DNA from: GWF2-33-9 sp964500435
GTDB lineage: Bacteria; Bacteroidota; Ignavibacteria; Kapaibacteriales; UBA2268
NCBI GenBank assembly: GCA_964500435.1
Contig: CAZCNL010000001.1
Location: 496,001 to 560,000, forward strand
Length of the DNA: 64,000 nt
Reading direction: 5' to 3'
The notes under the pieces: model-generated
Told to the model about the DNA's origin: nothing
Database searches by the model: none
What the model saw: only the letters and a program-made list of their open reading frames with translations
Program-made: the position numbers and the translations under genes
In this document: piece after piece, positions 34,387 through 43,730 of the stretch
Numbering within the stretch: the stretch's first letter is position 1
Layout of the letters: each line of letters opens with the position of its first letter

Positions 34387-35529
34387 TTATTTTTTATTAA
34401 GGAATTTCTTATTTAACGTTATCGTGAAAGTAGTTCCTAATCCTTCTTCTGAAATAAATTCTACTTTTCCTTTTAAGTAATTCTCTGTTAGTAATTTGAC
34501 ACTATATGTGCCTAATCCTCGACCTTCGCCCTTTGTCGAAAAAGATCTTTGGAAGAGTTTTAATTTGATTTTAAATGGAATAACAAAATCATTGTGAACA
34601 GAAAACATTACTTTATCATTTTCCTCAACAGCCTTTAATATTACACTTCCACCTTCTTCAGTTGCTTCTAGTGCATTTTTTAATAAATTACCAATAACTC
34701 TTTTAATTAAAACCCTATCGGATTCAAATTGAATATCGCAGGTATTTTCATCAATTATTATCTTCTTATTTATGGAATAAGGGCTATTTAAATATTCATC
34801 TTTTATTTTATTTAATATTTCTCGGGTGCTTAATTCTGCAATATGTGTAGACAATTCGCCATTTTCCGCAGCTGACAACTCTTTTTGGGAAATTATTTGT
34901 TCAATTAAAGTTTCTGAAATATTGTAAATTATATCATTGAATTCTTCGATTTCTTCTGGGTTTGCTTTTAATAATTGAGCTATACTATGTAAATTTCCAA
35001 TTGTATTCATAACATCGTGGTAAAAGACTTTTTCTAATGCTTGCCTCCTTTTTTCATTGCTAATGTCTTGCAATGTAAAAAAAGATAAAAGTTCATCGAA
35101 CATATAATAAGGAGAAGCAAACACTTTTAAATCATAAGCTTTATTATCAATTGCATTGATTCTGCATTCGTATGAACTTTTTATCCCGCTGTAACTATCT
35201 AAAATCGCATTTGCTGCACCGCATTCTGAACAAAACAATGTTGTTCCACAGCCACCTGGATTTTCGTATGAATGTACACACATAAATAGCTCACCAGGTC
35301 TTTTACCCAGTAAAGATGTTAAATCACTTTGTCGAGAATATTCAAGAAGCCGTGAATTTGCGAATACAATTTGTCTTTTGGAATTCAAAATTAAAAAAAT
35401 ATCTGGAATAGCATCTATAACTTCTTTCAGTAGCACTTGTTCATTTATTAAATGATAAAGTCTGAGAACTTCATCTTGTGATGCTCGTTCAGCTGGAGCA
35501 AACTCTGTATAATTTTCATCCTTTATCAT
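34387..35529 (-). CDS. Orphan PAS-domain sensor histidine kinase with a four-cysteine PAS insert
   Basis: This 380-residue soluble kinase has no membrane segment. A PAS domain (about 35-155) contains cysteines at 84, 94, 100 and 103 in the order MCVHSY, GGCGTTLFCSECG, a pattern suited to metal or iron-sulfur binding or redox sensing. The phospho-acceptor is H171 in FYHDVMNTIGN. The ATPase domain shows GNLLKNALEATEEGG, KGEGRGLGTYSVKLL and GTTFTITL. No response regulator is adjacent. It converges on dapB. The signal is unknown, and the cysteine cluster suggests redox or metal. Confidence 0.88.
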   Translation of the reverse strand: MIKDENYTEFAPAERASQDEVLRLYHLINEQVLLKEVIDAIPDIFLILNSKRQIVFANSRLLEYSRQSDLTSLLGKRPGELFMCVHSYENPGGCGTTLFCSECGAANAILDSYSGIKSSYECRINAIDNKAYDLKVFASPYYMFDELLSFFTLQDISNEKRRQALEKVFYHDVMNTIGNLHSIAQLLKANPEEIEEFNDIIYNISETLIEQIISQKELSAAENGELSTHIAELSTREILNKIKDEYLNSPYSINKKIIIDENTCDIQFESDRVLIKRVIGNLLKNALEATEEGGSVILKAVEENDKVMFSVHNDFVIPFKIKLKLFQRSFSTKGEGRGLGTYSVKLLTENYLKGKVEFISEEGLGTTFTITLNKKFLNKK

Positions 35530-35579
35530 ATTTTAACACTTTTTTTTAAGATTTAATATTTTAAAGAAAAATTAAATTA

Positions 35580-36251
35580 TTAATTATTGTAATTAATAAT
35601 ATTTCTCATTGATTTGATATTTTTCACAATATCTCCACTAAAAATACCAGAACCACTCACAAGAATATCTGCGCCCACAGCTACGATCTCTTTTGCGTTG
35701 TCAATTTTAACACCGCCATCGACTTCGATTTCCACAGTTTCTAAATCATTTCTAATTAAAAAATCCTTCAAAGCGTATGCTCGTTTGTAAAAATTTGTAA
35801 TAAAACTTTGCCCGCCAAATCCGGGATTGACGGACATTAGAAGTATGAAATCGCAATACTCAGCTGCTTCAAAAGCATATTCAATGGGAGTTAAAGGGTT
35901 TATTGCAAGACCCGCCTTTTTCCCAAATGACCGAATTAGTTGTAAAGTTCGATGAATATGAGGCACAGCTTCGCAATGAAAAGAAATATAGTCTGAACCA
36001 AGTTCTGCAAATTTTGGTATATATTCATCTGGATTTATCACCATCAAATGTGTCGAAATTTCTAATTCTGTCAATTTTCGAATATGCTCTAAAATTAATG
36101 GTCCAAAAGTAATATTCGGAACAAATTGTCCATCCATTATATCTAAATGTAACATATCTGCTCCACCTTTTTCACATAATTTAATTTCTCGGGACAAGTT
36201 AGTAAAATCTGCCGAGAGAAGAGATGGAGCTATTTTAACTTTACTTTTCAT
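35580..36251 (-). CDS. rpe: Ribulose-phosphate 3-epimerase
   Basis: This enzyme interconverts ribulose-5-phosphate and xylulose-5-phosphate in the pentose phosphate pathway. The TIM-barrel protein has 223 residues. The motifs are complete: IAPSLLSADF at the start, MLHLDIMDGQFVPNITFGP with a catalytic aspartate, LMSVNPGFGGQSF, and VEIEVDGGVKIDNA with the second catalytic aspartate. Its start overlaps the end of the upstream Lon-like gene by 11 bp, so the two are probably translationally coupled, although no functional link is obvious. Confidence 0.97.
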   Translation of the reverse strand: MKSKVKIAPSLLSADFTNLSREIKLCEKGGADMLHLDIMDGQFVPNITFGPLILEHIRKLTELEISTHLMVINPDEYIPKFAELGSDYISFHCEAVPHIHRTLQLIRSFGKKAGLAINPLTPIEYAFEAAEYCDFILLMSVNPGFGGQSFITNFYKRAYALKDFLIRNDLETVEIEVDGGVKIDNAKEIVAVGADILVSGSGIFSGDIVKNIKSMRNIINYNN

Positions 36252-38757
36252 TTACTTTTACTACTCTTTTTTTCTTAATTATTTCATTGTGATGGTCCTC
36301 TTTCTTGGGGCGTGAATATTTATACAATTCTTCTAATTTTTTAAATACTAAGCCAAATAAGCTTTCCGGTGGATATTCACCTTTTTCGTTGATTTCTCCT
36401 GCATTAATTCCAAATAAAAGCGGAATTCCTTGTTCAATTCTCGATATTGAATATACCTTGAAAAGTCCGTTTTTAATATCATCAATCATTTCGTTCGGCA
36501 ACATTAAATCTTTAACATTTTGTTCGGGAATTATTACACCTTGATTTCCCGTCAAACCTTTTGCTTTACAAATTTCCCAAAAACCGGTTAGTTTTTCGTT
36601 CACTCCACCAATTGGTTGCACGTCGCCCTTTTGATTCATAGAACCTGTAATTGCAAATGTTTGTTTAATTGGTTTTCCACTAATCGCCGAAAGAAGAACA
36701 TAAATTTCTGCACACGAAGCGCTATCTCCATCAATTCCTCCATAAGATTGCTCGAATGCGATTGATGCAGTTAATGAAAGTGGAAACTTTTGAGCAAATC
36801 TTTCTCGTAAAAACCCGGAAATTATTAGTATTGCTTTATTATGGATTGAGCCACTCATCGCTGCTTCACGTTCGACGTTTATTATTCCAGCATTTCCAAC
36901 GGATACTGTTGCGGTAATTCTTGCAGGTTTTCCAAAAGAAAATATTCCATCATTATAAATTGTTAATCCATTTATTTGACCAACTCTTTCGCCACTTACA
37001 TCAACAATTATATCGCCTTCCAAAATTTCATCTTTAATTTTTTCATCGATTAAATTATTCCTATGTTTTCTATATTTCAATGCATTTTCGATAGATTGGC
37101 GGTTGATAAATTTGACATTTGGGTCAATATAGTAAGAGGCTTCTCGGACGACATCAGCCAAATCAGAAAATTTTAAGGTTAATTTTGTTTGTGAACCAGC
37201 ATATTCGGCTGCCCATTCAACTAATGCTGCCATTCCGTCTTTCGTCAAGTGAGGCAAATTCTCGGTTTTGCATAATTTAGATACAAATTTAACATAATTT
37301 TCAATGAGTTCTTGATTCTTTTTTGTATAAAAATCAAATTGAGCATTTATTTTGAAAATTTTCTTAAAGCCTTTTTCATACTCATAAAGTAAATGATATA
37401 AAGTTTGCCCACCGATAATGATAACCTTGCAATTTACTTCAATTGGTTCAGGTTTTAAATATGATTGAGATATTTGGAAAAACGCCTCAACTGGTTGTAA
37501 TTCTAATTTATTATATAATAGAACTCTTTTCAAAACCTGCCAAACTCCAGGTTCGGCGAATAAATCATCTGCATTAACAATTAAATAACCTTGGTCTGCT
37601 CGTAATACAGAACCAGCCTTTATTTTGGTAAAATCAGTCTTCCAAAAACCTCTTTTATCATATACTTTTTCGATTGTTCCAAATAAATTTGTAAAGGAAG
37701 GTGTAGTTTCAATAATTATTGGTTGCTTTTTTATTTCTGAATTATCAAGAATTACGTTTACTTTAAAGACATTAAATTTATCACCATCTGGAATTACATC
37801 TTCACTATCTGGAACACCAACAGAAATCTGTTCTTGCGATTTAGTAAACAAGTTTAAATTATTTATAATATATTCTTTAACATTTTTTATGTATTTCTGA
37901 ATTTTATCGCAGGCAAATTCTTCTTCGATATCTTTGAAAGCAGAATTAATAACAATTTCGGATGTTGCTTTGTCTAAGTCAGTAATATTCTTTTTGTATT
38001 CTTGAAGCAATTTCACGCCTGTGCGAGATAAATTGATAATTTCTTGATGAAATTGTTCATAGATTTCTCTTATTTTATCCGCTTCTTCTTCTTTTATCTT
38101 TCCTTCTTGGACTAAATTTGCAATTGCATCAATATGAACAGGCTTACCATCAATTATGGGGAAAACATCCGGAATGACCATTCCTTGCTCGTTTTCGTAT
38201 TGACCACGAACAAAATTCAACGGTTTTAACTTCTCATCGAAATTACTCAATACTTCATTTTCTTTTTGATGAAATTGCTCATTAATTTTTCTTCTCGCAG
38301 CTTGGTATTCATCTTCATCAAAGAGCAATGGCAATCGTCTTTGTAAAAATGCTATTGAATGTTCCATTGCTGATGCAAATTTTTGCCCCTCACCTTGTTT
38401 CAATTTAATTAACATTGGTTTGTCGGGGTCTTGGAAATTATTTACATAGCAATAATCATAAAATACATTCGAAAATCCATCGACTTTTTCCAATATAGTT
38501 TTTACAGTTGATAATCTTCCTGTTCCTGCAAGTCCAGTAACGAAAATATTAAAGCCTTTGGCATTAACCTTGGCGCCAATTTTGATTGATTCAATTGCTC
38601 TTGGCTGCCCGACAACAGCATCCAATTCTTCAACTTCAGATGTATTATTAAATTTAAAAATATCCTCTGGACAAGTCCAGCGCAATTCATCACTTTTCAA
38701 TTCTCGCCAATTATTTTCAGTTAATCCAACTTCTTTGCTTATTTTACTTTTTGCCAT
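36241..38757 (-). CDS. Lon-like ATP-dependent protease (AAA_32/S16 type)
   Basis: This 838-residue protein belongs to the Lon-related family with a divergent ATPase. The P-loop is GLAGTGRLST, with arginine where Lon has lysine, as is usual in this subfamily. The middle is helical and charged, with a long insertion. The C-terminal S16 protease domain is convincing: GDSASCAEIY places the nucleophile at S679, GGVNEKLTG places the lysine at K722, and their 43-residue separation equals that of E. coli Lon. VPIGG- and ITGSMNQKGDVQPIGG-like motifs precede the lysine. It is likely a cytoplasmic quality-control protease whose substrates are unknown. rpe follows with an 11-bp overlap. Confidence 0.9.
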   Translation of the reverse strand: MAKSKISKEVGLTENNWRELKSDELRWTCPEDIFKFNNTSEVEELDAVVGQPRAIESIKIGAKVNAKGFNIFVTGLAGTGRLSTVKTILEKVDGFSNVFYDYCYVNNFQDPDKPMLIKLKQGEGQKFASAMEHSIAFLQRRLPLLFDEDEYQAARRKINEQFHQKENEVLSNFDEKLKPLNFVRGQYENEQGMVIPDVFPIIDGKPVHIDAIANLVQEGKIKEEEADKIREIYEQFHQEIINLSRTGVKLLQEYKKNITDLDKATSEIVINSAFKDIEEEFACDKIQKYIKNVKEYIINNLNLFTKSQEQISVGVPDSEDVIPDGDKFNVFKVNVILDNSEIKKQPIIIETTPSFTNLFGTIEKVYDKRGFWKTDFTKIKAGSVLRADQGYLIVNADDLFAEPGVWQVLKRVLLYNKLELQPVEAFFQISQSYLKPEPIEVNCKVIIIGGQTLYHLLYEYEKGFKKIFKINAQFDFYTKKNQELIENYVKFVSKLCKTENLPHLTKDGMAALVEWAAEYAGSQTKLTLKFSDLADVVREASYYIDPNVKFINRQSIENALKYRKHRNNLIDEKIKDEILEGDIIVDVSGERVGQINGLTIYNDGIFSFGKPARITATVSVGNAGIINVEREAAMSGSIHNKAILIISGFLRERFAQKFPLSLTASIAFEQSYGGIDGDSASCAEIYVLLSAISGKPIKQTFAITGSMNQKGDVQPIGGVNEKLTGFWEICKAKGLTGNQGVIIPEQNVKDLMLPNEMIDDIKNGLFKVYSISRIEQGIPLLFGINAGEINEKGEYPPESLFGLVFKKLEELYKYSRPKKEDHHNEIIKKKRVVKVNEK

Positions 38758-38869
38758 TAATCTTCCTTTAAGAAATTATTATAATTTTTTATTGAAAACG
38801 AAAAAAATAAGAGTTATATTTATATTTAATCAAATTTATGTAAAAAAAATTTTCTTGCTATGTAAAATA

Positions 38870-39604
38870 TTATTTAGAAAGTATCAAATTAACGGGTGTG
38901 TTTTTCTTGACTGTATCGCCACTATGGGGAATTTGTTTAATAACAGTATTCGGCAAAAAAGTTTCGTTTTTTAAAAAAGATACTTCACCAATAGTAAGTC
39001 CTAAAACATTCAAATTCGATTGTGCTTCAGAATATGTTTTCCCAACTAAATCAGGCATAAGTAATATATTTTCTGGACCGAGACTAATAGTCAAATCAAC
39101 GCTTGTGTTATATGGAACATTTCGACCAGGTAGAGGATTTTGGGAAATTACAACACCTTTGGGGATTGAATCATTATTTACATAATTTACATTTCCAATT
39201 ACTAATTCCGAATTTTGAATGTCATTTTTAGCGTATGTCTCTTGTTTATTAATAACATACGGAACAGTGATGCTTACTTGACCAATACTTATTGTTAATA
39301 ATATTTGTCGAGATTCCTTTACTTGAGTTCCAGCAGGTGGAGTTTGTTTGATTACATAATCTTTTGGGTATTTATCATTATTTTGTTTTGCTACAATTTT
39401 ATAATCTAAATTCATACTAACTAAAGTTTGTACAGCATCATCATATTTCATTCCTACAATATTAGGCACATTGATTATTTTCCTATCTCGGACGATAGAA
39501 GGTAAAATCCAGTTATCAAAAATTATAAACAAAATGATTATTGCTGCAATAAAACTTGCTAATACTTGAATATACGGTAAATACTTCTTAATTTTTACGT
39601 CCAT
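38870..39604 (-). CDS. Membrane-anchored protein with three PASTA domains
   Basis: A short cytoplasmic N-terminus is followed by one membrane anchor (VLASFIAAIIILFIIFDNW) and three extracytoplasmic PASTA domains. They open NVPNIVGMKYDDA, TVPYVINKQ and LMPDLVGKTYSEA. PASTA domains bind peptidoglycan fragments or beta-lactams in kinases and penicillin-binding proteins; here no kinase or transpeptidase domain is attached. I start at the ATG at 39604 (244 residues). A GTG at 39637 would add 11 residues but leave only 21 bp to the divergent nrnA-like start. A cell-wall sensing or scaffolding role is inferred. Confidence 0.87.
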   Translation of the reverse strand: MDVKIKKYLPYIQVLASFIAAIIILFIIFDNWILPSIVRDRKIINVPNIVGMKYDDAVQTLVSMNLDYKIVAKQNNDKYPKDYVIKQTPPAGTQVKESRQILLTISIGQVSITVPYVINKQETYAKNDIQNSELVIGNVNYVNNDSIPKGVVISQNPLPGRNVPYNTSVDLTISLGPENILLMPDLVGKTYSEAQSNLNVLGLTIGEVSFLKNETFLPNTVIKQIPHSGDTVKKNTPVNLILSK

Positions 39605-39658
39605 CAAAAATCTTAATTTATTAATTTCGTTTTTCACTAAATTAATAAATACTTTTTA

Positions 39659-40663
39659 ATGAATTACACAAATTCTTTACAAACCGACTTAATTAATTTA
39701 ATCAAGAATGCAAAAAACATAATAATATCAACTCATATTAATCCTGATGGTGATGGCATCGGCTCGATGCTTGCTCTATATCATTACACAACATCATTAG
39801 GAGCTAAGGTTAATTGTATTATAAATGATTTTGTACCAAAAAACTTGAAATTCCTCAATGACGCTTCATTGATAGAACAATACTCACCATCTCGACATAA
39901 CAACTTTTTTAAGAAAGCTAACTTAATAATCATTGTAGATTTAAACGATAGCTCAAGATTAGGTGATATTGAAACACCTTTGTCTAAATCCACAGCATAC
40001 AAAATCGTGATTGACCATCACACAAATCCAAAAGATTTTGCAAATTATTATTATATCGACACTAACTCAGCCGCAACTGGGCAACTCGTTTGGAATTTAT
40101 TTCAATTAGATCCAGAATTTAAATTAACAAAAGATATTGCCGAGGCACTTTATACAGCAATTGTTACTGATACCGGCAGCTTCCGTTACCCACGAACGAA
40201 TTCGTCTATACATAATATCATTGCTCAACTAATTGATGCTGGCGCAGACCCTACTTATTTATATGACCAGATTTATAATCAAAGCTCGTTTAATGTAATT
40301 AAGCTTTTAGGCATTGCTTTATCTAATTTAAAATTAGCATATGATGGGCGTGTTTGTGTTATGCAAATTTCAAGTAATGATTTCAGAGATACGTCCACTA
40401 ATTATAAAGATACCGAGTTTTTTGTGGAACGTACTTTATCTATTGAAGGCGTTTTAATTGGTGTTTTAATTACTGAAGTGTTAGAAAAAGGAATTATTAA
40501 AATTTCAATTCGCAGCAAATTTGACTATGATGTTGCTTCAGTCGCTCAGATGCTTGGTGGTGGCGGGCATATAAATGCTGCTGGAGCAACAATAAAATCA
40601 TTAAATTTGCAAACTGCAACCGAGGCTGTCATTCGTCAAATCGGAAAATTATTTGAAAAGTAA
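39659..40663 (+). CDS. DHH/DHHA1 phosphoesterase, NrnA-like (nanoRNase/pAp phosphatase)
   Basis: This 334-residue protein has the DHH-family metal motifs in order: THINPDGDGIGS near residues 22-33, VDLND near 93, and IDHH near 115-118. A TDTGSFRYPRT segment follows. The DHHA1 domain ends with GGGGHINAAGA, the substrate-binding motif of NrnA. Known relatives degrade very short RNA oligomers and dephosphorylate pAp. Which of the two activities this protein has cannot be told from sequence alone. It diverges from the PASTA gene across about 54 bp. Confidence 0.9.
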   Translation: MNYTNSLQTDLINLIKNAKNIIISTHINPDGDGIGSMLALYHYTTSLGAKVNCIINDFVPKNLKFLNDASLIEQYSPSRHNNFFKKANLIIIVDLNDSSRLGDIETPLSKSTAYKIVIDHHTNPKDFANYYYIDTNSAATGQLVWNLFQLDPEFKLTKDIAEALYTAIVTDTGSFRYPRTNSSIHNIIAQLIDAGADPTYLYDQIYNQSSFNVIKLLGIALSNLKLAYDGRVCVMQISSNDFRDTSTNYKDTEFFVERTLSIEGVLIGVLITEVLEKGIIKISIRSKFDYDVASVAQMLGGGGHINAAGATIKSLNLQTATEAVIRQIGKLFEK

Positions 40664-40719
40664 TTTTGAAAGTTCTAAAAGAATGCGATATCAATCATTA
40701 TTGATTTTATTGAAAAATT

Positions 40720-41349
40720 TTAATCAATTGTTTGCGTTAAATTATCACTGTCTTCAAAGTCAAATTTAATTAAGATTCGTTCTCCATCTTTGCAAACAAC
40801 TTCGATGCTTTCTATTTCACCATCAATATTTCGATTAACAATTATCGAACTTTCGCCCCCTTGAATTTCTTGAAAAGGTGGTTTATTCAAGATTTCAACT
40901 TTTTCTTTTCCTTCTTCAATTATTTCTTTAGGTATTAATCGTTTATTGCTAATACTTTTTTTCGCACCAGAAATTTTTGGTAACACAAGAAAATCTCTAA
41001 AATTTTTTATTTGGTATTCTTTGTAATTTTCTTCCTCGCTCAAATCTTCATCTTTATATAATTCTTCGAATTTTCCAGCGAGATGCTCATTCGAACTCAT
41101 AATCTTCTCAACTTCTTCTTCATTATAATTAATTACATCTGACTGGATATCTTTTTGTTTAATGATTTTTGTTCCACCTTTGATTTTTGGCAAATCTTGC
41201 GTAGAACTCAACTCCTCTCGAAAATCATCCTGAGTAAGCAAAGGTTCGATCTCACCATCGTCTATTTCTTCATTTATATTTTGAGAAGTATTATTGAAAA
41301 AGTTCTCATCACTTTCAAACTCTTCGAAATCATGTTTTTCTTCGTTCAT
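40720..41349 (-). CDS. Acidic hypothetical protein with two LPKI-type motifs
   Basis: I do not recognise this 209-residue protein. The first 130 residues are strongly acidic and look disordered. Two related short motifs, DLPKIKGGTKIIKQK (about 52-66) and VLPKISGAKKSISNK (about 122-137), stand out as basic islands. The C-terminal 50 residues (SSIIVNRNIDGEIESIEVVC, GERILIKFDFED) look like a small beta domain. There is no signal peptide. It converges on the nrnA-like gene and diverges from dapD. The composition, with its basic islands, suggests a binding or adaptor protein, which is speculation. Confidence 0.7.
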   Translation of the reverse strand: MNEEKHDFEEFESDENFFNNTSQNINEEIDDGEIEPLLTQDDFREELSSTQDLPKIKGGTKIIKQKDIQSDVINYNEEEVEKIMSSNEHLAGKFEELYKDEDLSEEENYKEYQIKNFRDFLVLPKISGAKKSISNKRLIPKEIIEEGKEKVEILNKPPFQEIQGGESSIIVNRNIDGEIESIEVVCKDGERILIKFDFEDSDNLTQTID

Positions 41350-41475
41350 TTTAAATAAGTGTAATTTATAAAATGCAATTTAATTATTTTTTTTAATTTA
41401 ATTTATTAATAATCAACGTACTTTAATAATAATTTTCAAATATTTCATAATTTTGATTAATAATAAAAAGTGAAA

Positions 41476-42315
41476 ATGAATTTATTTGAAGAATATTTGA
41501 AATTTCAAGACAAAACAACCCTCTCAGAAATTGAACTTCTCGAGTTCAATCATTTCGCTGACTCATTAATTGATAGTTTAAACAAAGGCATAATCCGAGC
41601 TGCAGAAAAAGATAATTTAGGAAATTGGCACTCTAATGCTTGGGTGAAAGAATCAATTTTACTGCTATTTAAGTTTGGAAAACTCGTCGATTTTTCTATA
41701 AACAGCAATTTTAAATATTTCGATAAAAATTATATTTCCTTGCGACCATTCGAACTATCCGACAATGTTCGCATAGTTCCAGGAGGTAGTTCTGTCCGTA
41801 CCGGTTGCTACATCTCACCAAATGTAATTATTATGCCTCCAGCATATATCAATATCGGAGCTTACGTCGATTCTGGAACAATGATAGATTCTCATGCTTT
41901 AGTCGGAAGTTGTGCTCAATTAGGAAAAAATATTCATTTAAGTGCAGCCTCACAAATCGGTGGAGTATTAGAACCGGCAAATGCCGTGCCTGTGATAATC
42001 GAAGATAATGTTATGGTTGGTGGTAATTGTGGTATATATGAAGGGGTCATTGTCCGCAAAGGTGCTGTTCTCGGCTCTGGTGTAATTATTACTTCTTCGA
42101 TGAAAATTTATGATTTAGTCAATAATAAAATTATCCAAAAAGTTGGTGATGAACCTTTGGAAATACCTGAAAATGCCGTCGTTGTTGCAGGTTCACGTAA
42201 AATCGAAACAGAATTTGCTCTCGAAAATGGTTTATCGCTGTATACTCCTTTGATTATTAAATATAAAGACGAGAAAACATCGGCAAAAACAGCGCTTACC
42301 GATATATTAAGATAA
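41476..42315 (+). CDS. dapD: 2,3,4,5-tetrahydropyridine-2,6-dicarboxylate N-succinyltransferase
   Basis: This enzyme transfers succinyl from succinyl-CoA in the succinylase branch of lysine and diaminopimelate synthesis. It has 279-281 residues, close to the E. coli enzyme. After a helical N-domain, a left-handed beta-helix is evident from about residue 100: VRTGCYISPNVIIMPPAYIN, IGAYVDSGTMIDSHA and VGGNCGIYEGVIVRKGAVLG. The frame also allows a GTG start six bases earlier; I prefer the ATG at 41476. Together with dapB it implies meso-diaminopimelate production by succinylated intermediates. The flippase gene follows 11 bp downstream. Confidence 0.95.
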   Translation: MNLFEEYLKFQDKTTLSEIELLEFNHFADSLIDSLNKGIIRAAEKDNLGNWHSNAWVKESILLLFKFGKLVDFSINSNFKYFDKNYISLRPFELSDNVRIVPGGSSVRTGCYISPNVIIMPPAYINIGAYVDSGTMIDSHALVGSCAQLGKNIHLSAASQIGGVLEPANAVPVIIEDNVMVGGNCGIYEGVIVRKGAVLGSGVIITSSMKIYDLVNNKIIQKVGDEPLEIPENAVVVAGSRKIETEFALENGLSLYTPLIIKYKDEKTSAKTALTDILR

Positions 42316-42326
42316 TTGGAAATTGA

Positions 42327-43730
42327 ATGTCTTCGAGTAAACTTGTTGCAAAGAATTTAATTAGTTTAACAATTGCAGAATTCTCAAGCAGAATTTTAAG
42401 TGTAATTTATTCAATATATTTAGCTCGTGTTTTATCCGTTGCAGGTTTTGGGTTATTCGGAGCTTCCAAATATTTTGTTGTTTTTTTTCTACCAATAGCT
42501 TCATTAGGATTAGATGCCATCGGAACAAGGGAAATTGCCCGAGATAAATCTAAAATAAAAATGATTGTCAATAATATTTTGACTATTAGAATTATTTTTG
42601 GCATTCTTGTATATTTAATATTAATTTTAATAACATTAAGTTTAAATAAATCAGATTTAGAAAAAACACTGATTTTAATATTTGGATTAAATATATTAGC
42701 TTCAAATACATTGCTTAATTGGGTCTTTCAAGCTGTTGAACAATTAAATGTTTATGCTTTAAGAACTATCATTGTCAATGTAATGAATTTTGTTGGAATT
42801 CTTCTGTTTGTTCATTCACCAAATGATTTATTGATTTCTGCAAGTGTAGTCTCCCTAACATTAATTATTAATTCTATATGGATGTTTTTATTATATGTCA
42901 AAAATTATGGATTGTTCAAATTCGAATTTCATTGGGATTTATGGAAAGAATACATCAAAGCTGGCTTTCCAATTGCATTAACTTTTTTTATTGTTGGTGT
43001 TTACAATAACGAAGGAGTTGTTTTATTAAATTTCTTATCTAATAATTTTGAAACTGGAATTTTTTCGGCGGCTTTTAACGTGCTTGCTGTTAGCATACTT
43101 CTCTCTTCAATCCTACAAACTGTATATTATCCCATTTTTTCAAAAACGACTGATTTTATTGAAAGAAAAAACGTGATTAAACAATATACTCGATTAACAT
43201 TTACATTAGGTACCTACATTCCTTTATTTTTAATAATTTTTGCAGATAAAGTTGCTCTTCTTTTTGGGAAAGATTATTCTTCAAGTATTTTGACAATGCG
43301 AATATTACTTATTTCTTGCATACTTATATATTATAATATTACATTATTTTCACCTTTAATAGCTTGGAAATTTGAAAATAAAGTCGTGTTTTCGAATACT
43401 CTTGGCTTAATTGTAGCAACAATTGCAAATTTTATTTTAATTCCAAAATTCGGGGCAAATGGTGCCGCTATTGCTACAATTTTTGGGGAATTTGCAGTCT
43501 TTGCAGTGTTAGTTTATATTTTTTACCCAATTTTTCAAACAATATTTATTAAAGACTATATTTTTTCATTTTTTATTTCTTTGGTTTCAACTCTTCCCTT
43601 TGTGTTTTTTGAAGTCAATAAATATGTTTCAATTTTATTAATGTTTTTTTCATTTGGAACGTTTATTGCTTTAAATTTATATTTAAAAATATTTTCAATA
43701 AGTGAAATTCTTAAACTAATAAAACGATGA
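42327..43730 (+). CDS. Wzx-type polysaccharide/oligosaccharide flippase
   Basis: This 467-residue membrane protein has about 12-14 hydrophobic segments. Its N-terminal pattern is KNLISLTIAEFSSRILSVIY, with IYLARVLSVAGFGLFGASKY following, characteristic of the MOP-superfamily exporters that flip lipid-linked sugars for O-antigen or capsule synthesis. The C-terminus runs GANGAAIATIFGEFAVFAVLVYIF, also typical. It overlaps the UDP-galactopyranose mutase gene by four bases (ATGA), a strong sign of a shared surface-polysaccharide role. Confidence 0.9.
   Translation: MSSSKLVAKNLISLTIAEFSSRILSVIYSIYLARVLSVAGFGLFGASKYFVVFFLPIASLGLDAIGTREIARDKSKIKMIVNNILTIRIIFGILVYLILILITLSLNKSDLEKTLILIFGLNILASNTLLNWVFQAVEQLNVYALRTIIVNVMNFVGILLFVHSPNDLLISASVVSLTLIINSIWMFLLYVKNYGLFKFEFHWDLWKEYIKAGFPIALTFFIVGVYNNEGVVLLNFLSNNFETGIFSAAFNVLAVSILLSSILQTVYYPIFSKTTDFIERKNVIKQYTRLTFTLGTYIPLFLIIFADKVALLFGKDYSSSILTMRILLISCILIYYNITLFSPLIAWKFENKVVFSNTLGLIVATIANFILIPKFGANGAAIATIFGEFAVFAVLVYIFYPIFQTIFIKDYIFSFFISLVSTLPFVFFEVNKYVSILLMFFSFGTFIALNLYLKIFSISEILKLIKR

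Noticed and set aside
40690..40705. Short hairpin (ATCAAT/ATTGAT) between the nrnA-like gene and the acidic protein gene
   Set aside because: The six-pair A/T-rich stem is too weak to call a terminator.
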